NCBI RefSeq assembly: GCF_900114435.1
Contig: NZ_FOZK01000001.1
Location: 1,555,645-1,619,644, forward strand
Reading direction: 5' to 3'
Length of the DNA: 64,000 bases
Source of the DNA: Halomicrobium zhouii
GTDB lineage: Archaea; Halobacteriota; Halobacteria; Halobacteriales; Haloarculaceae
In this document: positions 34,394 to 42,984 of the stretch, piece after piece
How positions within the stretch are numbered: the first letter of the stretch is position 1
How the letters are laid out: each line of letters opens with the position of its first letter
The notes under the pieces: model-generated
Seen by the model: only the letters and a program-made list of their open reading frames with translations
The model's database searches: none
What the model was told of the DNA's origin: nothing
Translations under genes and position numbers: made by a program

Positions 34394-34916
34394 CAGAGGC
34401 CAGACGCCGCAGGACTTCGTCGTCGGCGCGAGCATCCTGCTCGTGACGATCATCGCGACGTTCACGTTCGTCCAGGGTAGCGTCTACCAGGCCTACGAGG
34501 ATCCGATCGACGGTGACCTCGAAACCGCGTCCGGGCAGGTGGCGACGTACCTGGTGGAGCACTATAGCGTCGACGCCGAGCGGAACGTTCTCCGGTACAA
34601 CGAATCGGATGGGACGGGCATCTACGAGGAACTCGAGGCCGACACCGATCTGCGTAATTTGAAAGCCGCCAGTGGCATCGACGTTGGGACCGACCGACGG
34701 CGGACACCGACCGTCAACGTCACCATCGTCAACAGTTCGGCGATTGAGGACGGGACACGAGCCCCCGCCGAGCGAGGACGGGACTCGGACCACCTGGCCT
34801 GGGGGCCCGAATACAGAGGCCAGAACGGTGCGGCGAGTACGACCCGGATCGTTCGCCTGTCCGACCCCGGGAACAAGTGCAAGACAGTCTGCTGGCTGAC
34901 AGTGAGGGCGTGGTAA
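34386..34916 (+). CDS. Pilin-like protein, cassette A position 1 (DUF7287-like)
   Basis: A 176-residue protein that begins MNNRGQTPQDFVVGASILLV: a short charged N-terminus, then a hydrophobic helix (residues about 10-30) in the class III signal layout cleaved by the prepilin peptidase PibD, probably after the Arg-Gly pair. The rest is a small beta-rich ectodomain with four cysteines, three of them near the C-terminus (NKCKTVCWL). The counterpart in cassette B is at 42390, with a similar N-terminus (RAQTTLDFAIGVSIFL). It is probably a minor pilin or pseudopilin. The family number is from memory and function is inferred. Confidence 0.75.
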   Translation: MNNRGQTPQDFVVGASILLVTIIATFTFVQGSVYQAYEDPIDGDLETASGQVATYLVEHYSVDAERNVLRYNESDGTGIYEELEADTDLRNLKAASGIDVGTDRRRTPTVNVTIVNSSAIEDGTRAPAERGRDSDHLAWGPEYRGQNGAASTTRIVRLSDPGNKCKTVCWLTVRAW

Positions 34917-34917
34917 G

Positions 34918-35496
34918 ATGGACCGAGCCCAGGCGTACACGCTAGAGGGTACCATCGCCGCCATCGTCGTCGTCCTGGCGGTATTCTACGGCCTCCAGGC
35001 AGTCGACACGGGGCCGTGGTCGGGCGATTCGGACCGAGAACCGGACCAGCTCGGTACCCAGGCCGCCGACTTCCTGAGCGTAACCGCCGCCAACGGGTCG
35101 CTCGGTGAGGCGGTCAGGTGTTACAGCTCGAGCAAACCGGTCATCGACGGGGATTCGCCCGGCGGGGATCCGGCTCCGTTCGAGCGACAGTTGAACCACA
35201 CGTTCGACAGACAGGGGGTGAACTACAACCTCTACGTCAGCTACTGGACTGGTTCCGATGGACGAGAGCGTGCAGTCCTCACGAGTACTGACGACGATTC
35301 GCTCGCCATCCCGCAGCAAAACGCCGGTTCGGCGACGTACCAGCTGGCCCTCTACGACGACGACCGGGCCCGGTACGACGACGACTGTTCGGACGAAGGG
35401 CCGCGGATATCCGACCTCGACGACTTCTACGTCCCGGACGTCAACGAAGACTCGCAGCTGTACAACGTCGTGGAGGTGCGACTCATCGTATGGTGA
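34918..35496 (+). CDS. Pilin-like protein, cassette A position 2 (DUF7288-like)
   Basis: A 192-residue protein starting MDRAQAYTLEGTIAAIVVVL, where QAYTLEG corresponds to the pilin cleavage and Glu5-type region that guides subunit insertion. One N-terminal helix precedes an ectodomain with two cysteines. Conserved with the cassette B counterpart (42985): the GVNYNLYVSYW core, DDDR run and the ending LYNVVEVRLIVW. The junction with the gene before, TGGTAAGATGGAC, is identical in both cassettes. It has the strongest pilin-like start of the five and may be the tip or initiator subunit. Confidence 0.82.
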   Translation: MDRAQAYTLEGTIAAIVVVLAVFYGLQAVDTGPWSGDSDREPDQLGTQAADFLSVTAANGSLGEAVRCYSSSKPVIDGDSPGGDPAPFERQLNHTFDRQGVNYNLYVSYWTGSDGRERAVLTSTDDDSLAIPQQNAGSATYQLALYDDDRARYDDDCSDEGPRISDLDDFYVPDVNEDSQLYNVVEVRLIVW

Positions 35497-36377
35497 GAAC
35501 GGACCGCGGCCAACTGCTACTCATCGGTGCCGTTCTGATCGGCCTCACCATTCTCGGGACTGTCGTCATGCTCAACGGTATGCAGTACGCCGACGCCACG
35601 GGCACGCAGACCGAGTACCGGGTACTCGACGACGCCGAGCGGACAGAGGAGATGGTCGAGCGCGATATCGGTCGCTTGACGGGCCAGATTCTGGCGAAAA
35701 ATCCGGATCCCGGAAACGCGTTCACGTACGTCGAAAGCAATGTGACCACGTATCACAACTACACGCGGAATATGACGCTTGACGATTCCAGTGGAACCGT
35801 CAACGTCACGTACAACGACTCGGTCACCCGTGGGCAGCGAGGTTACCGAATTCAGCAGACGACGAGTCAGCCGTTCGCGCCGGGAACGCCCCACCTCGTC
35901 GTCGACGACGTCGAATACGTCCGGAGCTTCGTCCTTCGGATCGACTCGTTCTCTGCACCGGGACGGACGAACTCGTTCGACGTCGTCGCCAGGAACGCCA
36001 CGACCGGCGAAACCTGGAAGCTCGAAGCGTACGAGTATCCGCCGACGCCGGCGGCACGGGTAACCGTGACGACGGCCGACGGGTCCGTGATACACTGTGA
36101 TACTGATTCGACCCCAGAGCTGGACCTCGTCCAGGGGACGAACGAGAGCGGTGAGTGCTCGTTCCCAGGCGTCCGCGAGGACATCGGCACCCCCTCTTCG
36201 TTCCAGTTTGAAGGGGACGACGACGTCGAGGGAACCTATCGAGCCCTGGTCGAAGGTAATCCACGTGTGGCCGCCGACGACTACCCCGTCCGCCCCGGTG
36301 TGACGGTCCGATACAGGAGTGCCGAACTCTCGTACAATCGAACGATCTTGGTCGAAGATCCGGAGGCACCACGATGA
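35490..36377 (+). CDS. Pilin-like protein, cassette A position 3 (DUF7261-like)
   Basis: A 295-residue protein starting MVRTDRGQLLLIGAVLIGLT: a charged N-terminus, Gly-Gln, then one hydrophobic helix to about residue 30. The large ectodomain (residues 35-295) is Asn/Thr-rich with several N-glycosylation sequons such as NVT, NYT and NMT, as expected outside the cell. It overlaps gene 2 by seven bases and gene 4 by four. It is the largest member of the cassette, like the GspK-type tip pseudopilin in type II secretion, but no GspK fold can be shown from sequence. The counterpart in cassette B is at 43557. Confidence 0.78.
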   Translation: MVRTDRGQLLLIGAVLIGLTILGTVVMLNGMQYADATGTQTEYRVLDDAERTEEMVERDIGRLTGQILAKNPDPGNAFTYVESNVTTYHNYTRNMTLDDSSGTVNVTYNDSVTRGQRGYRIQQTTSQPFAPGTPHLVVDDVEYVRSFVLRIDSFSAPGRTNSFDVVARNATTGETWKLEAYEYPPTPAARVTVTTADGSVIHCDTDSTPELDLVQGTNESGECSFPGVREDIGTPSSFQFEGDDDVEGTYRALVEGNPRVAADDYPVRPGVTVRYRSAELSYNRTILVEDPEAPR

Positions 36378-36823
36378 TCCGCGACAACCGCGCCGTCTCG
36401 ACGGCCGTCTCCCACGCCATAACCATCGGCATCACGTCTATCATGCTTACCGGGCTGATGATCGGTGCCAGTCAGATGGTCGACGACCAGCGCCAGTACG
36501 TCGTCGAGCGCGGGCTCGAAGACGTCAGTACCGCCGTCGTCAGCGATCTGATGCGGATCGATCAGTTCAACACGACGAACGCGCCGGTGTCGTTCACCGC
36601 CGAGCATCCTGAACGGATCGGTGGCAGCCACTACAGCATCGACGTCCATCCGGAGCCGAGTGAGACCATCGTCTTCGTCAATAGCAGTGCGTCGGTCAGG
36701 CACGACTCGGTTCCGGTCCGTTTCACAGCCGAGAGCGACGTCTGTGAGAGCACTGTCGACGGTGGCAAGGTCGAGGTCGCCTACGACACGGACAGAGACT
36801 GCATCGTCCTGAGGGAGAACTGA
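36374..36823 (+). CDS. Pilin-like protein, cassette A position 4 (DUF7266-like)
   Basis: A 149-residue protein starting MIRDNRAVSTAVSHAITIGI: Arg-Ala-Val-Ser then a hydrophobic helix to about residue 35, the typical archaeal pilin layout (RAVS). The ectodomain is short, mostly beta, with sites HDSVPVRF and two cysteines. It overlaps gene 3 by four bases (ATGA) and is separated from gene 5 by two bases. Its cassette B counterpart at 44570 begins MTDRAVSSTLNYVLSLGIMA. The family number is from memory. Confidence 0.78.
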   Translation: MIRDNRAVSTAVSHAITIGITSIMLTGLMIGASQMVDDQRQYVVERGLEDVSTAVVSDLMRIDQFNTTNAPVSFTAEHPERIGGSHYSIDVHPEPSETIVFVNSSASVRHDSVPVRFTAESDVCESTVDGGKVEVAYDTDRDCIVLREN

Positions 36824-36825
36824 CC

Positions 36826-37605
36826 ATGCGAAGGATACCGCTCCCAGACTGGGCCAGCAGCGATTCACGCGGCGTCTCCGACCTCGTCGCGTTCGTCCTG
36901 ACGTTCTCGATCATCATCACCGCCGTCGGCGTCGTCTCTATCGGTGGACTCGGGTCACTGGAGGACTACCGCGACGGCGCGCGCGCCGAGTCCGCCGAGG
37001 TGGCGATGACCGGCTTCGACTCGTCGATGGAGGACATCAGAGTCGACGGCGTCCCACAGCGCTCCCACCAGCTCCAGTTGAACGGTGACCAGCTCGAACG
37101 CCACAGTTCCGTGATCGAGATCACTATCTCCGGGACACCGGCACCAGAACCGCGCACGCTCACCGTCGACGTCGGCGCGTTCGTCCGTCAGACCGGCCGT
37201 GATACGGAAATCGTCTACGAGAGCGGCGCCGTCTACCGGAGCCAGGACCGCGGGCAGACAGTCGTCAGTAAACCGCCGTTCCGTTGCGGGGCGGATACTG
37301 CCAACGTCGGTCTGGTGTCGGTGCGCGGCGACGTGAACGTCTCCAGCGACTCGCTGGCGTTGCGGGCGCGCGAGAACGGGTCCATGTCGGCGTATCCCAG
37401 GCTGACTGACGGTGAGAACGGGTCCGCGTCGGACGTTACGATCGACGTTAGCCGGACGCACAACCCTGACGCCTGGCAGCAACTCTTCGACCGCGAGATG
37501 GACGAGTGGGACGACAACGCTGCGGACCCGAACAAGTACACCTGTGAGGACGTCAACCGCGTCTACGTGCACAACACGTCGGTCGAACTATCTGCTGTGA
37601 ACTGA
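36826..37605 (+). CDS. Pilin-like protein, cassette A position 5
   Basis: A 259-residue protein. After a 16-residue N-terminus comes RGVSDLVAFVLTFSIIITAV, an archaeal pilin-type helix, then VSIGGLGSLEDYRD. The ectodomain carries GAVYRSQ...PPFRC near residue 135-150 and asparagine sequons. The counterpart at 45003 shares VVSIVSVSGLGSLE-like sequence and GAVFRVE...PPFVV. It closes cassette A; the following 450 bases hold no clear gene. No separate promoter is seen, so it depends on the pilB promoter. Confidence 0.78.
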   Translation: MRRIPLPDWASSDSRGVSDLVAFVLTFSIIITAVGVVSIGGLGSLEDYRDGARAESAEVAMTGFDSSMEDIRVDGVPQRSHQLQLNGDQLERHSSVIEITISGTPAPEPRTLTVDVGAFVRQTGRDTEIVYESGAVYRSQDRGQTVVSKPPFRCGADTANVGLVSVRGDVNVSSDSLALRARENGSMSAYPRLTDGENGSASDVTIDVSRTHNPDAWQQLFDREMDEWDDNAADPNKYTCEDVNRVYVHNTSVELSAVN

Positions 37606-38058
37606 CGGATCGCTGTCCGGTGCGCCGTATTTCTACCATCCGACGACTACGCGCACACGTAGAATGAAGCCAGCCTGTTTCATGGTGTGTCGTTTGCGTG
37701 CATGCAGAGCGGAGCGCTCGACATGACAATCCTGTGCCGAGATTGGCACCGCGACGCTAGTTACTTCTCACTGAATAAGATCGACGGCACGGACGGTATG
37801 GCGCTACTCGCGCGCTTCAAAACGTAGTCGGAGTTGATCGTCGACTCAGTAACTGACTAGGCTGACGGGTCAGTCGACTACCTGTAAGTGACTCTGATCA
37901 ACCGGCTTCGCGAACAAGTAGAATCTGATACGGTGCAGGTAACGTTGGCCAAGACCTGCTACACGTGCGTCCTCTCCACGTATCGAGGACTTTCGGAAAT
38001 CTTCTACGGCGTGTCGCCTGGGCAAGCGACGAAAATCAAACCGCCCGCAATCACCCGG
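37606..38058. other. Gene-poor spacer with possible degraded coding sequence
   Basis: This 453-base stretch between convergent genes is less GC-rich than its flanks. The plus strand from about 37888 reads as a protein-like fragment (TCYTCVLSTYRGLSEIFYG inside) with no good start and interrupting stops upstream. It looks like a broken gene or insertion-sequence remnant, but I recognise no family. Confidence 0.4.
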
Positions 38059-41000
38059 TCAGCCCGAGATGACGACTTCGTTCGAGTCGACGGAGATGGG
38101 CGAACTACTGTTCTTCCCGTCCCCAGCGTCTACTTCGTTACTGATGAACAGTTCACCTTCCCACGTATCTTCGACTCCCGCGTGGTCTTCGACGGTGAGC
38201 GAGTAGTCGTAGTACCCGGTGTCGAGGCCCACGGGGAAGGTGAGCCACCTGGGATACGACGAGTAGATACGGCCATCACCGATCTGGATGGAATCCTCGG
38301 TGAACTTCTGCTGATCAGTGTCGTTCCCGACGACGAGTTCGACGTCGCGGACGCCACCGACGTCGCCGCCGTTCTCCAGTTTGAAGCTCATCGTGTCCGC
38401 GTTGCGGCGTTCGATCAGGTCGCCGTCACTACCGTACGTCGAAGTTCCGATGGCCAGTGACTCGATGGAGACGTCGGATTCACCGTAGTAGATCCGCTGT
38501 TCGCGTGTGGTCGTATCGTCCGTTGCCGCCTTGAAGTACACCTCGCCGGAGCTACCCCGTGTGGGTAGATCCAGGGTGACGGTCTTCGTTTCGTGTGAGG
38601 CGAGGTCCACTCGGACGGAGTCGACCTCGTCACCGAAGTTGTAGGGCTCTTCGAGGATCCGAACGTCCTGCGAACCGGCGGTGTTCCCGGTGTTCGTTAC
38701 CTCGAGTTCGACGGTCGGTGATTCGTGGGTCTCGTTCACGTTGGGTGCGGACATCGACGTGATCTGGAAGTTCGGTCCGTCCTCCTCGCCGATGGTGATG
38801 GCACCGTAATGAGACTCGCGCGGTGCGGAACCGAGCAGAACTGTATACTGGTACGTATCGGGGTCGACGTCCGTCGGGACGTCGAGCGTCACAGTGTCGG
38901 TCTCCCCGGGCTCCAGTTCGTTCGTCTGCCCCTGGATCATGTCCTGGTCCTGCATGTCGAACATGACGCTCGTGTCGCCCGCTGTTCCGCCGGTGTTGTT
39001 GACAGTGATGGATATCTGGGCGTCTTCGCCGCGTGAGACGCTCTCCGGAGCGTCGACGTCTTCTATCGTGAAGTCCGCGGGGGTCTGGACCGTTCGCTGC
39101 ACGTCGACCACGCGGAACAGCGCCACCGCGTCGTTGTAGTCGGGGTCGTCAGTTCCCGTTGCATCCTCAGGCCGTGCGTTCGGATCGGACAGTTCGTAGA
39201 GGAATACGCGCTCGTCCGCACCCAGAGAGAGCGTGCCATCGTCGTCGATGCGGTGGCCCAACATGTCGTTGAGGTCACGCTGGTATGGATCGGCGGCACC
39301 AAACGCGGGAACCTCGTCACCGTCACTCAAGATGACCACGTTCTGGCTGTTCGAGTCGTCACTGATGGTGATTCGTTCTCTGTCCTTGGAACACTCGAGA
39401 CCCTCTGCGTCCTCCCCGCCGGGCATGATGCCTTCGAATATCACGCCCGTTCCAGACTTATCTCCACAGTAGTAGGACCTGGCGAACAGGGAAATCTCAG
39501 TCCCAGCACCGAACGTTCGCTGGACGGTGTAAGCGCTGGAATTCTCTATCATGGCCTTCTCGGCCGCAGGATGGTTCACATCCCCTTCATACTCGTCCTC
39601 GAAGAGATCTACTCGGTCGCTGTAGGAGTCGTTCTCGATATCCATCCACATCTCTGTCGGGGCGTGAATGATGTGATTCCCGTAATCGTAGAACGGGTCC
39701 TCCCCTTCTAGTTCGGCACCAAGCACCTGGATTTCGGCCCTGACGTTCTCGTTCACGACGATAGTACCGTCGTCACCCCCACCGATGTTATCGCGTTCCT
39801 GGACGATCAGCGTCTTCGAGACGGAAGCGTTCGCCGTCGTTACCGTGACGGAGTTGTGTCCGATATCGAACCGCGAATCGGTGATGTGGCCCTGCTGACG
39901 GATGGTCTCACTCTCGCCTGGGTCGACAGATACGAACTCCGAAGCGACAATCTCGCCGTCTTCGTTGCGGACTCGAACGTGCTGGTTAGCCGTCTCTGGC
40001 CCGGCATTTTCGACGGTCACGTCGAACCTGGAGTATCGGTCGAACGTGGTCGGGTTGGGAGCGATGTCGACTGAATCGACTACGAGCATCGGCTTCTCCG
40101 GGGAACCGACGTGGAATGTCTCGGACGTCGTCTCGTTGGGCGTCTCGATCGTGTACCGGTATTCGCCCTGTCGAGTGAACGTATTCCGGTAGGTTACGTC
40201 GTCTTCGTTCGACGAGTAAGCAGTCCCGTCGATCGTCCGCGGGAACCGCTTTGTGTCGACGTGTGACCAGCCGGAACTCACGTTACGCTCGATGACGACG
40301 TCCACGTCCATACTCCCCTGGAGGTCGCCGATGTTCTCGATGGTGACGTCCAGTTCGTAGTCGTTGTACGAGTGAACCACTGCAGGACCGTCCGTCTCCT
40401 TGATCGAGAAGTACGGATTGGACCCGACGGCGTACTGGCCGGATTCTGTGTCTCCGTCTACTTTTGCCCGCCAGTCGTACAATCCGGGGCTATCCGTAAA
40501 CAAGTCAAACTGGATCGTCCCGTCGGAACCGGGATCGACGGTGACCGTCTTCGTACCCACTGAGGTCCAGTCAGAGTCACTGACGGCTTTGTACTCGAAT
40601 TCGACGTCTTCGTAGGCAGTCATCCCTCCAGCGTTATCGACCGTGACGTCCGCCGTCGCGTCCTCGCGTGTGCTTGCGTTTTGCGGAACATCGGCATCGA
40701 CCGCTGCATCAGGCGTTCCAGTTGGGGACCCGAACGCAATGTCGACGTCCCTCGAGTCGTTCTCTGTCTGAACTTCCAGGTTGTATTTCGGCGGGGTAGA
40801 TTCGATGTCCCCATTCGGGACGCTGAACGATACCGTCGTCGATTCCCCGGATTCGAGTTCGACATTGTTTTTCTTATCCGAACCAGTCTTTGGGCCAGTA
40901 TAGTCGAACTTGACGTCCTGACTCCCGTCGAGGCCGCCGTCGTTGGTTATCTCTGCCTCGACGATCATCTCGGACGTGCCAGTCGCGCGCGACACGTCGT

Positions 41001-41817
41001 AGTCGGTGATGTTGTAGTCCGGATTCGAGACGTCACCGAGCTGGAACTCGACTTCGACCGTGTCTCCAGGTTCGATCGGATCCGAAGTCTCGACGCTTAC
41101 CAGCTCATCTTCGTAGTTCGATTCGAAGTACCGAGCCCATGCGCTGGCGTACTCGCTGTCTTCTATCCAGAGCGTTGCGCTATCGAGTTCGGCCGGCGAG
41201 CAGACGATCGAGTAACTGCCAGTTTCGTCGTACTTGAGGTCGGTATACAGCGCCTTCGAGAGCCGCTGGTTGTGGAGGTCCTGTCGAGAGACGTTCGAGG
41301 AGAGCGAGACCCGATTCGACGTCGTCATCTCCCCAGTGATGTTCGGGAACCGAACGCTGAGAGAACCTTCCTGGTACGTTAGTTCCGGCGGTGTATCCAT
41401 CGTCGCGCCGGATTCGTCTTTCTTCCAGATGCCGCCACCTTCGTAGCCGACGGTCTGTTCGTCGCCCTCGTAACGCATCTCCCCCATTCGACGCGTTCCG
41501 GAGTAACAATCGGAATTGTCGTTCAGTCGCAACCGCCACGACGAGTCCCGGACCTCGACGTCCCCGTTCATCGACTCGGGAAGTTCGACCGTTCGACTGC
41601 GGTTTCGATCCTGACGCGCGAACGCCTGGAACGCTTCGTCGGTCTGGGCGAACGTCTGCCCAGCGACCTCTGCCTTGTTGTCCTCGTTGACGTCCCCTAT
41701 CGTCCCTGTGCCGGCGACGATGATCAGCACGACCGCCGTCATCGTCATACCGATTAGCAGGACTGCGCCAACCAGGTGAGATATGCCACGCTGTTCGGAC
41801 TCGGGCCCACACCCCAT
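38059..41817 (-). CDS. Giant surface protein: pilin-like anchor, GGGIW module and CARDB repeats
   Basis: About 1252 residues. Residues 9-38 are a pilin-like hydrophobic helix (RGISHLVGAVLLIGMTMTAV). Residues 40-300 match the N-terminal module of the two proteins at 45797 and 47830, with YEGGGIW at 125-131. At least five CARDB-like beta-sandwich repeats follow (each starting like SVSRGEDAQISITVNNTGG), and a different domain near residues 810-960 contains NVVILSDGDEVPAFGAADPY. Further CARDB-like repeats run to the C-terminus, with no second anchor. Many NVT/NTT sequons suggest a glycosylated extracellular adhesin or pilus tip fibre. The ATG at 41817 begins the conserved part; the 43 codons upstream in frame are not pilin-like. 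Confidence 0.82.
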   Translation of the reverse strand: MGCGPESEQRGISHLVGAVLLIGMTMTAVVLIIVAGTGTIGDVNEDNKAEVAGQTFAQTDEAFQAFARQDRNRSRTVELPESMNGDVEVRDSSWRLRLNDNSDCYSGTRRMGEMRYEGDEQTVGYEGGGIWKKDESGATMDTPPELTYQEGSLSVRFPNITGEMTTSNRVSLSSNVSRQDLHNQRLSKALYTDLKYDETGSYSIVCSPAELDSATLWIEDSEYASAWARYFESNYEDELVSVETSDPIEPGDTVEVEFQLGDVSNPDYNITDYDVSRATGTSEMIVEAEITNDGGLDGSQDVKFDYTGPKTGSDKKNNVELESGESTTVSFSVPNGDIESTPPKYNLEVQTENDSRDVDIAFGSPTGTPDAAVDADVPQNASTREDATADVTVDNAGGMTAYEDVEFEYKAVSDSDWTSVGTKTVTVDPGSDGTIQFDLFTDSPGLYDWRAKVDGDTESGQYAVGSNPYFSIKETDGPAVVHSYNDYELDVTIENIGDLQGSMDVDVVIERNVSSGWSHVDTKRFPRTIDGTAYSSNEDDVTYRNTFTRQGEYRYTIETPNETTSETFHVGSPEKPMLVVDSVDIAPNPTTFDRYSRFDVTVENAGPETANQHVRVRNEDGEIVASEFVSVDPGESETIRQQGHITDSRFDIGHNSVTVTTANASVSKTLIVQERDNIGGGDDGTIVVNENVRAEIQVLGAELEGEDPFYDYGNHIIHAPTEMWMDIENDSYSDRVDLFEDEYEGDVNHPAAEKAMIENSSAYTVQRTFGAGTEISLFARSYYCGDKSGTGVIFEGIMPGGEDAEGLECSKDRERITISDDSNSQNVVILSDGDEVPAFGAADPYQRDLNDMLGHRIDDDGTLSLGADERVFLYELSDPNARPEDATGTDDPDYNDAVALFRVVDVQRTVQTPADFTIEDVDAPESVSRGEDAQISITVNNTGGTAGDTSVMFDMQDQDMIQGQTNELEPGETDTVTLDVPTDVDPDTYQYTVLLGSAPRESHYGAITIGEEDGPNFQITSMSAPNVNETHESPTVELEVTNTGNTAGSQDVRILEEPYNFGDEVDSVRVDLASHETKTVTLDLPTRGSSGEVYFKAATDDTTTREQRIYYGESDVSIESLAIGTSTYGSDGDLIERRNADTMSFKLENGGDVGGVRDVELVVGNDTDQQKFTEDSIQIGDGRIYSSYPRWLTFPVGLDTGYYDYSLTVEDHAGVEDTWEGELFISNEVDAGDGKNSSSPISVDSNEVVISG

Positions 41818-42151
41818 GATTATCGTTAATTGAAGGAGTATGAAGGTACGAAAAACTATCGATCGTTTCACCGCTCGTAATGGACAAAAATGGCCCTGAG
41901 TCGTTGAAATGACAGTTTTTGGCGCCAATGAAGTCGAGTTGGACACGTTGTTATCGGGGGATCGTGTAAAAATATCGCCGCCTGGACCGTCGTTCGCGAG
42001 ATCCAGTTAGCGCGCCCGCGTCAGTGATCACGTGACATCGTTCGTCGAGCCCACGATGGAATGGACGATTTGGTCAGATCAATCGATGGCGTCGTCCGAG
42101 TATCGACCAGTGCGGGAATCGAGTTCGACGAGCACAGCGGCCAGAACGGGA
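41818..42151. other. A/T-rich spacer between the giant gene and tRNA-Ala
   Basis: No gene is seen. On the minus strand the left end holds the promoter region of the giant gene (TATA-like ATAGTTTTT at 41851-41859). The right part contains the short palindrome GTGATCAC near 42027. The sequence following the tRNA 3' end is unremarkable. Confidence 0.5.
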
Positions 42152-42223
42152 TGGACTCGCCGGGATTTGAACCCGGGGCCTCTCCCATGCCAAGGGAGTG
42201 ATCTACCACTGATCTACGAGCCC
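42152..42223 (-). tRNA. tRNA-Ala (anticodon GGC)
   Basis: A 72-base cloverleaf, no intron, no encoded CCA. The acceptor stem has G3-U70, the alanine identity pair. The anticodon arm is CTCCC-TTGGCAT-GGGAG with anticodon GGC, and the T-arm is CCGGG-TTCAAAT-CCCGG. The 5' end is at 42223 and the A at 42152 is the discriminator base. A TATA element at 42247-42257 supports it. Confidence 0.96.
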
Positions 42224-42246
42224 GCACTCACTCGTATCCGGTCGCT

Positions 42247-42257
42247 TTTCATAAAGG
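42247..42257 (-). promoter_or_regulatory. TATA element of tRNA-Ala
   Basis: The minus strand reads CCTTTATGAAA, 24-34 bases before the tRNA 5' end at 42223, as expected for an archaeal tRNA promoter. Confidence 0.65.
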
Positions 42258-42290
42258 CATCGAAGCGCCGGACGGCGTGTCACACGTTCC

Positions 42291-42299
42291 CGTTATCCC
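42291..42299 (+). promoter_or_regulatory. TATA-like element before cassette B
   Basis: CGTTATCCC lies 20-28 bases before an ATG at 42319, not before the pilin-like gene itself. Cassette B may therefore start with a leaderless short ORF. Confidence 0.4.
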
Positions 42300-42318
42300 T
42301 CGGGTAGAATCGGCCACA

Positions 42319-42390
42319 ATGGCTAAGAGAGTCGAGACTAACCTGTCTGCAGACACGGTCCGTCGAGCGATTAGAGACGTTCGGCGTTGA
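42319..42390 (+). CDS. Possible 23-residue leader ORF coupled to cassette B
   Basis: The frame MAKRVETNLSADTVRRAIRD plus three residues ends with TGA whose A is also the first base of the next gene's ATG (TGATG at 42388-42392), a typical translational-coupling overlap. A TATA-like element lies 20-28 bases upstream. The peptide is very basic for a haloarchaeon and could be a leader peptide or the start of a truncated gene. Without it the cassette would have an untranslated leader of about 70 bases. Confidence 0.4.
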   Translation: MAKRVETNLSADTVRRAIRDVRR

Positions 42391-42983
42391 TGGGACTACC
42401 AATGTTTAGGGGGGACGACGATGCGAAGGGAAGCAGCGGAGAGAGCCGCGCACAGACGACGCTCGATTTCGCCATCGGGGTCAGTATCTTCCTCGCGGTG
42501 GTCATGTTCATCTTCCTGTTCGTCCCGGGTATCGTCGAGCCGTTCACCGTCGGTGCCCAGGACGAGACGGTGACGGTCAATCGCGTCGCAGACGGGCTGA
42601 CCCAGGACCAGCTCGGGTCGTCCCAGCGACCCGGTGTCCTCGATACGGCGTGTACGGTCGACTTCTTCGAGCACGCCGAGGACGGCACCGACATCACCGC
42701 GTGCGGCCCGCCGAAGGACGACCTGGCCGATTTCGTCGGGATCAAGGACAGACAGAACGCGAACGTCACAGTCCAGGGGAACACGTCCGCCGCGGACGTC
42801 GGGTCCGAACAGCTCTGCTGGGACGGCTCGAGTGACGCGCTGGTCGAAGCGGACGACGGGACGTGTGACGTCAGGCTGGCTGCCGGGGAGACGCCACCGA
42901 CGACCAACGCGGATGCGGTGACGGCGACGCGCGTCGCGTCCCTCGCGGGCGAGGACGTGACGGTCGTCGTGGAGATGTGGTAA
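42390..42983 (+). CDS. Pilin-like protein, cassette B position 1 (DUF7287-like)
   Basis: A 197-residue protein; the pilin-like part begins at RAQTTLDFAIGVSIFLAVVM (residues about 20-39), preceded by a charged leader of about 20 residues with a second possible ATG at 42405. The ectodomain has an acidic stretch and four cysteines, two in TACTVDFFEHAEDGTDITAC. It lines up with cassette A gene 1 by N-terminus, order and the identical junction with gene 2 (TGGTAAGATGGAC). It is probably processed by the same prepilin peptidase. Confidence 0.76.
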   Translation: MGLPMFRGDDDAKGSSGESRAQTTLDFAIGVSIFLAVVMFIFLFVPGIVEPFTVGAQDETVTVNRVADGLTQDQLGSSQRPGVLDTACTVDFFEHAEDGTDITACGPPKDDLADFVGIKDRQNANVTVQGNTSAADVGSEQLCWDGSSDALVEADDGTCDVRLAAGETPPTTNADAVTATRVASLAGEDVTVVVEMW

Positions 42984-42984
42984 G

